From contig CM018911.1 of NCBI GenBank assembly GCA_009663005.1, positions 18,460,235 to 18,472,734 on the forward strand: DNA of 12,500 bases. Reading direction: 5' to 3'. A program made the position numbers and the translations under genes. Each line of letters starts with the position of its first letter. Positions within the stretch are counted from its first letter, which is position 1. This DNA is from Actinidia chinensis (Eukaryota > Streptophyta > Magnoliopsida > Ericales > Actinidiaceae). This document shows positions 1 through 7,227 of the stretch, piece after piece. Below the pieces are notes generated by a model. The model did no database searches. It had not been told where the DNA came from and saw nothing but the letters and a program-made list of their open reading frames with translations.

Positions 1-1171
1 CCGTAGTGATTCTATTTCGAATCACCTAGCTAGAGAAAAACCAGAGTGCCACTTCAAGGCTTTATTTGGTTCACTAAAAACTTTATATTATTATGCATGT
101 ATTATCATTTGTGGGGCCTTGAGTTCATGCCATTTATTTACCATTTTCTTTTTTCAGGTGAGTCTTCGGAATGCTAAAAGCAAGACTCCGGTGAATTAGA
201 TATTATTTGAAGTTATTTGACAAACTTAAAAAATAACTTATAACTTCTGCTGAAACTTTTGAAGAAGAAGAAGTTGAAAGAAAGGTCTTTCAGCTACTTC
301 CCAAAATCAGCTTAAAGGATTTTCACAAATTTTTCAAACACATCTACCAATTTTTCTAGCTAAAGTGTTTAAAAAAAAACAATGATAGCAGCTCTCTACC
401 AAAAACACACTCTCTGTCTACTCAATTAGGATATTTCATGAATAATTTAGATTATGGTTTGGGCCTTTACCTTTGTTGGACATTTTTTGTGTTGTTGGAT
501 CTCCAATGATCGTTACTTTTTTTCCTCAATTACTGAATTGAATATGGATGTTTCTACCCCGGGTTATGACCTCCACTGTTATGAAGGGTAATCTCAGAAA
601 CCAAGTTCTTATTTATTAGAAACATGTAAATATTATATTCCTTTGCCTGGTGGACCACGCCTGGTCATGTTCCCAGAAATGGGGTGCGAACCATCATTCG
701 GAGCAGAAGTACGAACACCGTAGATAATTGCAACGCACAGAGGAGACTGGGACTCTCCGGTTAGCTGTTAGGATAATTCCAGGACCGATGATGTTTATAT
801 TACTTTTTTCATTGGATGCTTCTGAGTTTTGTTGGTTTTGAAATTTGTACTAATAATTCAAGTTGAGGATCTTCATGTTGTTCATTGTTTTATACCAGAA
901 AGACAGTAGGGGAAGGGCCTCCTCTCCTTCTTGGTTGGGATCTTTTTATGGTATATTCTCATGGAAATTACGTGGTTGTTTCCTGAACAGGAACGACTGC
1001 AAATGGGTATTTGCATCAAATTAAATACTCTACTAGCTTGCTTCCACAACTCTTGCAAGTGTGAATGAAAGAGGCCCCATAGTATTCAGATTGGTAGGAG
1101 CGTTGTTGCATCACCATGTGACAATTAATTATTTCCTTATACATTTTTTGGGGGGTGAAACCAGAGCACAG
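1..1171. other. Upstream stretch without a firm gene
   Basis: Mostly AT-rich, non-coding-looking DNA. A 7-bp inverted repeat (6-12 with 19-25) forms a small hairpin at the edge. A possible terminal exon at 158-199 is listed separately. The part next to the protease pseudogene may contain its promoter, a 5' UTR exon and a leader intron, because an acceptor-like CACAG lies just before the start codon (ends 1171). I could not place a 5' UTR exon. Confidence 0.4.
158..199 (+). CDS. Possible last exon of an unidentified gene
   Basis: A pyrimidine-rich tract ending in TTTTTTCAG (ends 157) is followed by 13 open codons (VSLRNAKSKTPVN) and a TAG at 197-199. The layout fits a short terminal exon followed by an AT-rich 3' UTR. 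The peptide was not recognised, and the open frame is short enough to be chance. No upstream exon could be defined in the first 150 bases. Confidence 0.15.
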   Translation: MSLRNAKSKTPVN

Positions 1172-1176
1172 GTAAA

Positions 1177-1518
1177 ATGGGGGAACAACTTTTATTGTTT
1201 TGATCTGCTTATTGGATTTGCCTTCTTTTTGCTTTCGCAAGTTTCCTCCGAGATTGGGTAGTGAGAATTGGTCTTAAGAGGCGGAAATTGGACCTTAAAC
1301 AGTTGTAATTAATGCAGACAGAGGTTATCTATTCCAACAGACGCCAAAGCCGATGGCTGTATTAAAACGCAAAGAAGGATGTTGTATACTTGAGAACATT
1401 ATATGGCACCCAATTATGGAGAGATTGGCATCGGTCACCTCCACAACACTTTTTTGTTCTTGTCTTTGATACAGCCAGTTCCAACCTTTGGGTGCATCTT
1501 CAAAATGCCGTGCTTTCT
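1177..1518 (+). pseudogene. Aspartic protease relic, exon 1: signal peptide, prosegment, first catalytic loop
   Basis: From ATG at 1177 one frame reads MGEQLLLF, a TGA stop (1201-1203), then the hydrophobic ICLLFAFASFL and the prosegment VVRIGLKRRKLDL, ending at TAA (1306-1308). The same frame resumes at DVVYLR (1378) and SPPQHFFVLVFDTASSNLW, which is the catalytic-loop region. GEIGIG lies out of frame between them (1417-1434), so at least two indels compensate. The catalytic Asp (GAT 1468-1470) remains, but DTG is now DTA. The donor is GTAAGT at 1519. Confidence 0.92.
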
Positions 1519-1596
1519 GTAAGTTACCATTACCATAATGCTATAACTAACATGTTTTAGAGATATGAATACAATTGTAAGCATTGACGTCCACAG

Positions 1597-1656
1597 ATTT
1601 GCTGCTACTTGCATTCCAAGTACTGGGCAAGGCTATAGTACATATTACCAAAAATG
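1597..1656 (+). pseudogene. Aspartic protease relic, exon 2
   Basis: After acceptor CCACAG (ends 1596) it reads ICCYLHSKYWARL and then TAG, matching the region after the first catalytic loop (usually IACYFHSKYKS...STYKKNG). The last part matches only with frame changes. The donor is probably GT at 1657. Confidence 0.85.
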
Positions 1657-1780
1657 GTTACATTACTTTCAAAACACATTATCTCAATTTCTGGTCATAC
1701 GATTTTCTGATAATTATAAGCTTCTTGGAAATTCTGATGATTGAACCTTAAAATCAGTTTCTTCTTCGGTTATGATATAG

Positions 1781-1878
1781 GAACGGACTTGCAAAATTCA
1801 TTACGGTTTTCCGGATCGATATATGGCTCTTTAGCCAGGATAACGTGAGGAGTGGGTGATGTCGTCATCAAAGATTCG
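1781..1878 (+). pseudogene. Aspartic protease relic, exon 3: flap region
   Basis: After acceptor ATATAG the sequence carries the flap region in broken pieces: LQ..HYG.GSIYG, SQDN and VGDVVIKD in different frames. Small indels, including an extra A in the run near 1794 and an extra T near 1805, explain the shifts. The conserved Tyr-Gly of the flap is recognisable. The donor is GT at 1879. Confidence 0.85.
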
Positions 1879-1960
1879 GTTTGTGCGATTGTTTGCATTT
1901 AAGTTATAACACTGATCATGATGTGGTAGCTAGAATAAATCACAACAGTCCAAGTATCAG

Positions 1961-2092
1961 GGATATTCACCGAGGCTACAAGGACGGACATTTTTATGTT
2001 AATGCTTGCACATTCGATGGGTGGGAGACTTGGACTTGGGTTTCAGAACACGTCTGTGGGGGAAGTCACTCCATTGTGGTATAGTCTTATAC
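1961..2092 (+). pseudogene. Aspartic protease relic, exon 4
   Basis: After acceptor TATCAG (ends 1960) a long frame reads FTEATRTD and then GRLGLGFQNTSVGEVTPLW, ending WYSLIR. It matches the family's FIEAT...FDGILGLGFQEISVG...VWYNM segment. This is the best preserved exon, but FDGIL has become SMGGRL, so the core is altered. The preceding intron is only about 82 bases. The donor is GT at 2093. Confidence 0.9.
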
Positions 2093-2237
2093 GTACTGAC
2101 TTGTTAATTTGCTACTTAATGAGCCAAAAGAAAAGAGAGGAGAAAAATGAATTTCTGGTCTGTCCCATCCATCTGTGTAATGTAGGCCTGAACATGATTG
2201 GTGGGAGGGTTCAGCTATGGTATTATGATTTAACAAG

Positions 2238-2388
2238 GTCTTGTAAGCCAGCCGTCTTCTCTTTCTGGCTGAAATCGAGATACACAATAAAGGTGGGAGG
2301 TGAGTGAGATTGTCTTGGTGTGTGTTGACTGGAGGCATTTTACGGAGTGACACACCTTTGTCCCAATCACTCCAAATGGTTACTGCAG
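2238..2388 (+). pseudogene. Aspartic protease relic, exon 5
   Basis: Pieces in several frames: GLVSQP, then AVFSFWLKSR, KVGGE with a stop, VDWRHF and HTFVPITPNGY. They match the GLVKEPVFSFWLNR...GGE...GGVDP.H..G.HTYVPVT.KGYWQ block. Stops TGA (2306-2308) and a second one near 2345 break it. The donor CAG|GTACAT follows 2388. Confidence 0.88.
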
Positions 2389-2493
2389 GTACATGAACCT
2401 TAAAATTTTTATCTATATATTATTGAGTTATTAGTTTATTCATTGTTAAGCCAAAAAGTTAGATTATTAAGTATTATCATACTGTTTTCCCAG

Positions 2494-2532
2494 ATTGACG
2501 TAGGAGATGTTTCTTGGAAGCGATTCAACAGG
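2494..2532 (+). pseudogene. Aspartic protease relic, exon 6
   Basis: Short exon after acceptor CCCAG reading IDVGDVS, then LGSDSTG in a shifted frame. It corresponds to FDMGDVLIG...STG before the conserved Cys-containing segment. The donor GTGAGG starts at 2533. Confidence 0.82.
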
Positions 2533-2909
2533 GTGAGGCCATTTACGTTTTAATTCCATGCCATTGCTTTATCATTGTTCCTCTGCCTTTAAATTTGAGA
2601 GGTTTTGTTTTTTATTTTGTTTTTTATACAATAAGACAGAATTGAGGAACTCTTTGTAACATTATAAGCATATGCCACTCGTCTTCCTGGTCATGTTCCT
2701 CCTGGTTCTGCCACACACAAATAGATGGCAATTTGGACCCATACCTGAACTCACTACCCACCCCTATTAATTAGACAAACCCACCATGTAATAAAGACAA
2801 TGAGCAGGTTTCAAACAAATTAATTTTTGTACCATTCAATGTTGTTAGAGTTATGCATATACATAATTCTCACTAACACATTGGATGTTTAAAAATATTT
2901 TTGAGTCTT

Positions 2910-2968
2910 TGCAGCAATGGCTGTAATGCCTTTGGATACGGGATTCATCCTTTATTGCGGGTCCAACT
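2910..2968 (+). pseudogene. Aspartic protease relic, exon 7: second catalytic loop
   Basis: Contains SNGCNAF followed by a shifted frame with D-T-G-F at 2935-2946, where the family has the second catalytic Asp in DSGT or DTGT. The end GSN/GPT-like segment runs to the donor GTATGT at 2969. The acceptor is uncertain: GAG before TCTTTGCAGC or the GCAG four to five bases later. Confidence 0.82.
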
Positions 2969-3073
2969 GTATGTATTTACCCACTTGAAATGGAATTATC
3001 AAACTTGATTAATTTGTTTTTCGTTGTACTTGTTCTCTTTTTCCCTTCTTCCCCTTCTTGTAATATTCTTTAG

Positions 3074-3199
3074 GTGCTATATTTTCGGCTATTATAACTA
3101 GAATCAACCACGCCATTGCGAGCAGATGGAGTTGTAAGCTGGAGTGTAAAACTGTTGTGCCAAGTATGGGATCTGAATGGGAACGTTTAAATAGCAGGG
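3074..3199 (+). pseudogene. Aspartic protease relic, exon 8: start of plant-specific insert
   Basis: After acceptor TTTAG it reads IITRINHAIASRWSCKLECK and continues TVVPSMGSEWERLNSRG without a stop. It matches IIT.INHAIGA.GVVS.ECKTVV..YG, where the saposin-like insert begins. One of the few exon relics open throughout. The donor is GTTAGT at 3200. Confidence 0.9.
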
Positions 3200-3313
3200 G
3201 TTAGTTATTTTTTTTTCTTTTCATTCTATTTTCTTTTAACCTCTCGATATTTTCCTAATTTTATTTGAGTGGATAGGAGTATATTTCTTATATTTTGCTT
3301 TTTTTTGTTCCAG

Positions 3314-3394
3314 TTACAACCTGAAAAAAGTTTGTATGGGGCATTGGACTCTGTCGTATAATGGTGGATCTCTCAATAACGGGTTGAAATCTGT
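3314..3394 (+). pseudogene. Aspartic protease relic, exon 9: insert, microsatellite at its edge
   Basis: After acceptor TTCCAG it reads LQPEK and then, in a shifted frame, KKVCMGHWTLSYNGG and NNGLKSV. It matches QPKKICSQIGLC.F(D/N)G...S.GIESV. The expected donor just after the Ser-Val codons is not visible; a TTC repeat takes its place. Confidence 0.85.
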
Positions 3395-3399
3395 TCTTT

Positions 3400-3456
3400 T
3401 TCTTCTTCTTCTTCTTCTTCTTCTTCTTCTTCTCTTCTTCTTCTTTTCTTCTTATG
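3400..3456 (+). repeat. (TTC)n microsatellite
   Basis: A run of TTC units, pure for about ten units and then interrupted, is followed by T-rich sequence. It sits at the 3' edge of exon 9 relic, where a splice donor would be expected. Its reading as a Leu/Phe-rich open frame is an artefact of the repeat. Confidence 0.95.
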
Positions 3457-3571
3457 TGTTTTTTATGTTTTTTAAATTTTTTGGGGAGGAATTACATATT
3501 CTCATCGTTCCTAGAACACCAAACCAAAAAAATATGAATCATTGCAGTGTTCTATTGAAACTATGTTTTAG

Positions 3572-3712
3572 TAGAATGCAAAAACCCAACGGATTTGGAG
3601 TTGATAAGAGTGCCCTCTGTACTTTCTGTGAGAGGCTGTTTAACTGGGGTCCAAGCGGAAATGAAAAAAACAAAGAGCAAAGGAAGGAGATTTCAAATAT
3701 GTCAACGAGGAG
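3572..3712 (+). pseudogene. Aspartic protease relic, exon 10: core of plant-specific insert
   Basis: After acceptor TTTTAG it shows ALCTFCE, then in other frames the W.QAEMKK and NEKNKEQRKEIS stretches, and sequence matching YVNE at the end. It corresponds to C..CEMAVVWVQ..L..N.TKE.I..YVNE of the saposin-like insert. The two cysteines of the C..C motif survive. The donor GAG|GTGAGA follows 3712. Confidence 0.85.
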
Positions 3713-3856
3713 GTGAGAGGTGAAGAGAGGGCGGCGGGTGAGGAGTGAGAGAGACATATTACATGTTTTTTGGTATTTGTTTTGTGAGGAATGTCATTCA
3801 CTTTGTTTTTAGCCATATATATCTCATCGTATTAATCGGGAGTCCACATATGACAG

Positions 3857-4001
3857 AAGTTCTACTGTCTCTTTCGAAGCTGGCGAGCGAGGCTCCAAAA
3901 TCCTAGGAAAAAAATCAATGTGACTGTGATAACATCGTACCATGCCAGATGTTCTTTCACATTGCGGGATAACATCCTTCTCCTCCTCTCTCCAGGAACA
4001 G
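3857..4001 (+). pseudogene. Aspartic protease relic, exon 11: end of insert
   Basis: Weak protein match but clear nucleotide-level correspondence to the family block (LP)SP.GES.VDC(D).I..MP.VSFTIAGK..LTPEQ. Visible pieces are GACTGTGATAACATC, M-P-D-V in one frame, and a final LSPGT/PEQ-like end before donor GTATGT at 4002. Stops and shifts are numerous. The acceptor (TGACAG, ends 3856) is the least certain part. Confidence 0.7.
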
Positions 4002-4082
4002 GTATGTCTTTCTTTTCCTTAACTGGTTCTTCCTAAACTTGTTTCTTTGGGAAACTAATAGTTTCAAGCATAAAATGTTTTC

Positions 4083-4227
4083 GAAGGAAAGGGCAAGGAG
4101 AACAGACGGGGGGGGGGAGAATAGGTAGGGAAAGGAGAAGGGGCGGAGCGAGGGAGAGGGGGAGACGACGGGGACGAGAAGGAGCAGGGGCAACAAGAGG
4201 GCGGACGAGGAGGGACGGGGAGGGGGT
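4083..4227 (+). repeat. G-rich polypurine tract inside a pseudogene intron
   Basis: Almost uninterrupted purines with about ten consecutive G at 4108-4117 and many further runs of three to five G up to 4226. It lies in the intron between exons 11 and 12 of the protease relic. Runs at this spacing could form G-quadruplexes on the + strand. Open frames seen opposite it on the minus strand are low-complexity Pro/Ser/Leu and are not genes. Confidence 0.8.
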
Positions 4228-4424
4228 TTAATGGATTTTTTGTTCTGGTAACTAAACTGGTACTATTTTTTTTAATATGCCGCTAGCTAGCTCAAGACAC
4301 GTTTTTTGGTTGTCTAGTAGGTAGTTTAATATTCTGGACGGGGGTAGGGAATATGAAAGAAAAAAAGATATGCTAAGTGAATTAAATTTTCGTTGATGAA
4401 TCTAAGCCGTTTACGTTTTTTCAG

Positions 4425-4516
4425 TATATTGTCAAAATTGAAGGAAAACGGAAACGTTCTATGTCGTCTGAGCGGTTCATGGTTAGAGGGGCCTCCCCCA
4501 AAAGGCCCCGACTATG
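4425..4516 (+). pseudogene. Aspartic protease relic, exon 12
   Basis: After a strong acceptor (TTTTTTCAG) it reads YIVKIEGKRKR and then pieces corresponding to LSGF.AF(D)...PPPKGPLW, with the Pro-rich CCTCCCCCAAAAGGCCCC near 4492-4509 and the CTATG end. It matches YVLKTGEG...C.SGF.A.DVPPP.GPLW. The donor is GTATAC at 4517. Confidence 0.85.
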
Positions 4517-4708
4517 GTATACATATATAGTTTTTTGGTCCATAACAATAACAGTTGTCAATACGTCTATTACCCAAAAAGGTTAAGCATCATTCTCCTA
4601 GAGCACTTGCCGACGTGGAGGCAATCATCTGTAGCTCTCTTTGGGAATTTTTAGCAATTTCAAAATTTCCACAAAATGACATACAAGTGTGTGTGACATT
4701 TTTTACAG

Positions 4709-4796
4709 GTTCTTGGCAAGTTATTCCTCGGAGGCATACCACACCAATATTGACTTCGGTACCCTCCAAGTGGGATTTGCAGAAAGCGCTTCTTAG
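4709..4796 (+). pseudogene. Aspartic protease relic, exon 13: C-terminus and stop
   Basis: After acceptor TTTTACAG it reads VLGKLFLGGIPHQY and a stop, then in a shifted frame FGTLQVGFAESAS with TAG at 4794-4796. It matches the family C-terminus ILGDVFMG.YHTVFD.G...VGFAEAA. The length and end position agree with family proteins. Confidence 0.92.
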
Positions 4797-4988
4797 GCTC
4801 TTAGTACTTCTATTGTGGGATTTGCCCAGAGTACTTGCAACACCTTCAATTCCCTGTTCTGTCCTTGTCTTGTGAATGCAATTGGTGCTATTTTTGTGGT
4901 GGAACATTGTTAAAGTACCTGTAACTTGGTATATGCATTCAGTCATGCGAATCGTATGATTCATTTGAAATTGCTTTTATCTCTGTTT
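4797..4988 (+). other. Likely 3' UTR relic of the protease pseudogene
   Basis: T-rich sequence with no coding sign directly after the relic stop codon, as expected for a former 3' UTR. No canonical AATAAA is visible here. The boundary at 4988 is set only by the minus-strand open frame that follows. Confidence 0.35.
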
Positions 4989-5234
4989 TTAATATAATCT
5001 TTTTTGTGGGAATGTGGATGGGTTGGGCTTTGTGTAAAGCTTACTATTTTTGACCCAAAACAGATTGGATTTGGCACAAAATTTGTCTATCTTCTTTACA
5101 GGCTGCTCGTGACCAGGATGACTTCCGATGATAGTTTGGTACTTTACTTGGCTACTTCGGTTTTCCATTTGAGTGTTGGTCAGAATAGCATTTGTATTCG
5201 CTATATCAGATAAGTCATGGACGTACTTAAATCG
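4989..5234 (-). CDS. Exon-like open frame, unrecognised
   Basis: On the minus strand, after an acceptor-like TATATTCAG (AG at 5236-5235), a frame beginning RFKYVHDLSDIANTNAILTN stays open for 81 codons to TAA at 4991-4989. Composition looks protein-like (few low-complexity stretches), but I recognise no family. It would run tail-to-tail with the protease relic. It could join 5322-5446 in frame, giving about 122 residues. Open frames of this size also arise by chance in AT-rich DNA of this length. Confidence 0.2.
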   Translation of the reverse strand, partial: RFKYVHDLSDIANTNAILTNTQMENRSSQVKYQTIIGSHPGHEQPVKKIDKFCAKSNLFWVKNSKLYTKPNPSTFPQKRLY

Positions 5235-5321
5235 CTGAATATAGGAAATGGGAAATTTTTTATAACCATAATATAATAATCCCTATATTGAACTTTTGAA
5301 TTAGTCTCAATACATACTCAC

Positions 5322-5446
5322 CTTGTTGTGCTTCTGATCTCTGCTCTGTAACTTCGACAAACATACATACCTGGTGGACAAGAGTACGCGTAGTTTTTGG
5401 TATGCTTTCCTTAGGATAGTTGATGAGCCACACCTTTTCCTGCATC
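5322..5446 (-). CDS. Exon-like segment upstream of 4989-5234, unrecognised
   Basis: Bounded on the minus strand by acceptor TTTATCACCAG (AG at 5448-5447) and donor AAG|GTGAGT (GT at 5321-5320). Two frames are open: one starts with MQEKVWLINYPKES, the other contains LRKAYQKLRVLLSTRY. Only the second joins in frame to the segment at 4989-5234, through an 87-base intron. The + strand is also open across this region, so which strand, if either, codes is unresolved. Confidence 0.2.
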
Positions 5447-6783
5447 CTGGTGATAAATGTTTGTACATGTATCTCGATTTATTGTGTCAACTTGAGCATA
5501 TCACAATTTTTGCTACTTCTTGAGATTTTCAGCGGCAATCTTTGGCATGCCCTGGCCACAGCATGTTGGATAGTGAGTCACCCTTGGATGATGATATCAA
5601 ATATGTTTGTTTCCAAGCTTGAATGATCCACCTTATAGAGTCGTACTTCCCACACCTGCCCAGCATTCCATTGCCTAATTATTTTTCGCTATCGCTAAAG
5701 ACGACTACAGCCTGCATGTTTCTTGTCCGAAATACCATTGACAAACCCAAGATTATATTATAATCAAATTCAAAAGTGAACTGCAACATCGTTTGCAAAA
5801 CTGGTCTGCTTTGACAAAAAGATACACCTCCATTCATCCCCTTTCCCTGTGGCTTCGGCTGCATACTAACAGAATTTTGGCAGGAGCTACATTTTATACA
5901 TGAATAGGCTAGGTGTGGTTTTTAAGGAGTGAAATGGCATTGTGAATAGGTGTTGAATATTACGTCTTTCCTTCCGAGGGAAATAGAAACCGCGACTGAA
6001 GATCTTAAATAACTTGCCTTTCAACAAGGATCTTAGAAAAGCAAATCATTTAGTTTTGACTTTTAAAGTGGCAGCATTTGGACATTCAAAATTAAAAAAG
6101 ATGAACAAACACATGGGGATTTGTAGTTTAGTATCCTTCGGGGAAGAGAAGTTCACAATGTACATTCTGCTAGAAGAAATGGGAATAAACCAAATGGGTG
6201 GGAGCGAAGACATGAAGAACAATTAATGTGTTGTGCACCCGTTCGTTTATTTGGGATCGAGGAAGGAAGGAACGAGACGTTGTGAATGCTTGTGAGTTTA
6301 TTGGATTTAGGAATGGCAAAATTGAAGGAGGAATGGCCCTGTACGCTTGCTTAGAGGGTCTTAAATAAATGAATGAGAATGTATGTCACTCCTTGACTTG
6401 TCATCAGGGTGAGTGGTTTGGGCATGTGGATATGTAAAGAAGTTTATGACGGTGAGGGGTTAATAAGAGTCGTCATCGTCCTGTTAAACAAAATGTTTAA
6501 ATAGGAGCACAACACAAACAAAATTAGTATATTACTCAATATAGCAAGGATTGGAGAGGGTAGGGACAAATGGAAATAGGAGGGACGGGACCGGATGGTT
6601 CTGCCAACGTTAAGGGGGTGGGCTCGGCCTCTTGATAAGGTCGCAAGCTCGGCACGTCTGAGGTGGTTGATGCTTGGTGAATACCAGCCACCCTCTGCAG
6701 CCCAGATGGTCTTCAAGAAGTGGGGATCCTATGACGCTAAAGTTTGAACTGCTATTAGAGCCGACACCCCTCCGTGGTTTTGC
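5447..6783. other. No supported gene
   Basis: Several open stretches occur on both strands, for example 5537-5624 (+) after TTTTCAG and 5679-5864 (-). None has a recognisable product, and they overlap on opposite strands. The 6560-6720 part is more GC-rich than its surroundings and may be an old transposable-element fragment, but I saw no terminal repeats or transposase motifs. Confidence 0.4.
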
Positions 6784-6983
6784 TTAACACCTTGCTTGAT
6801 ATGGGCTGCATACCATACCATAACCCATGACACGATCAGTATTAATGTCGTAATCAGCGCTATTCAACTCCAGTCCATTATTAGAGAGGTTCCGTTGGAC
6901 ATAGCAACTTAAATGAATACCCCACGCAAATAGGAGGAGAACTATTAAGGAATTAAGAAACATTCCAATTATAACCTGTGGAT
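6784..6983 (-). CDS. Exon-like open frame with one membrane segment, unrecognised
   Basis: A long pyrimidine tract ending TTCTTTTTCTTAG (AG at 6985-6984) precedes a minus-strand frame open for about 65 codons to TAA at 6786-6784. It begins PQVIIGMFLNSLIVLLLFAW, a strong candidate membrane helix, followed by a polar tail with YVQRNLSNNG. It could be the last exon of a membrane protein or a decayed fragment of one. No family recognised and no partner exon found; an intron of normal size leading to it could not be defined. Confidence 0.22.
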
Positions 6984-7080
6984 CTAAGAAAAAGAAAAAA
7001 CAAACCTGACAACACTTGTGGGTGATTGAAAGGCGGCCGGTGTCTTGTCCGGTGACAGTCTTCAATCTCAAAGCCAATAG

Positions 7081-7227
7081 ATGGAGGGGGCATCCAGAAG
7101 CTCCGTCTTGGATGAGGACGATGGCGGCGGCGGCGGAAACTCAATGGATCTTTGTCCACAAAATGAGTCAACGACAGAGCCTCCACTCCGGGCCGGCGGA
7201 TCAGATTGTGAGATAGATGAGATTTGA
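7081..7227 (+). CDS. Small acidic, glycine-rich open frame
   Basis: ATG at 7081 opens 48 codons to TGA at 7225-7227. The product starts MEGASRSSVLDEDDGGGGGN, continues SMDLCPQNESTTEPP and ends in an acidic CEIDEI. It is markedly GC-richer than its flanks, and composition resembles the disordered N-terminus of a plant regulatory protein. It may be a whole microprotein, a first exon (GTGAGA at 7207-7212 is a possible donor), or chance. An in-frame TAG lies immediately before the ATG. Minus-strand frames over the same bases are Arg/Pro-rich shadows. Confidence 0.28.
   Translation: MEGASRSSVLDEDDGGGGGNSMDLCPQNESTTEPPLRAGGSDCEIDEI

Larger units (their letters stand above)
1177..4796 (+). pseudogene. 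Decayed typical plant aspartic protease (phytepsin/APA type) with introns
   Basis: Relic of a vacuolar/secretory pepsin-like aspartic protease (MEROPS family A1) carrying a plant-specific insert. Seen in order: signal peptide, RIGLK prosegment, GEIGIG, catalytic loop now DTAS, HSKY, GSIYG flap region, GLGFQ.TSVGE, VFSFWLK, second catalytic loop now DTGF, TRINHAI, the saposin-like insert, a PPPKGPLW-like relic, and ILGK...VGFAE with TAG at 4794-4796. In-frame stops occur from codon 9 (TGA 1201-1203) and 1306-1308, and indels shift the frame in nearly every exon. The first catalytic loop has lost the invariant glycine (GCC at 1474-1476). About 13 exons with GT-AG introns of roughly 80-420 bases match the intron-rich layout known for this family, so this is not a processed copy. 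The start is chosen at 1177 because it opens directly onto the signal peptide after an acceptor-like CACAG. An active protease from this sequence is very unlikely; a transcribed RNA is possible. Confidence 0.93.

Noticed and set aside
3..30. TTCGAATC reminiscent of a tRNA T-loop at the left edge
   Set aside because: It is the right arm of a simple hairpin. No acceptor, D or anticodon arms can be placed around it.
1061..1261. 66-codon + strand open frame beginning MNERGPIV
   Set aside because: Its hydrophobic end comes from reading the protease signal-peptide region in another frame. The true relic start is ATG 1177 in a different frame.
1996..2307. 103-codon open frame that could be called a short protease-like gene
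   Set aside because: It is exon 4, an intron, and part of exon 5 of the protease relic read through without splicing. The start Met is internal to a conserved block.
660..2699. Shared 14-mer CCTGGTCATGTTCC at 660-673 and 2686-2699
   Set aside because: The match does not extend on either side, so there is no evidence of a repeat element or of flanking terminal repeats.
2690..2780. Possible retroelement fragment (ACCCATACCTGAACTCACTACCC style sequence)
   Set aside because: The composition resembles some plant repeat families, but no terminal repeats, target duplications or coding motifs are visible inside this intron.
3957..4196. Leu/Pro/Ser-rich minus-strand open frame
   Set aside because: It lies opposite the G-rich purine tract and is low-complexity. 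It also overlaps a protease exon on the other strand.
4555..4964. Overlapping open frames over 100 codons on both strands
   Set aside because: The + frame covers the last intron and the last exon of the protease relic in a wrong frame. The minus frame is its shadow.
5420..5640. + strand frames such as RQSLACPGHSMLDSESPLDD after TTTTCAG
   Set aside because: An attractive exon-like look, but it competes with equally open minus-strand frames. It has no recognisable family, and its frame breaks at 5624.
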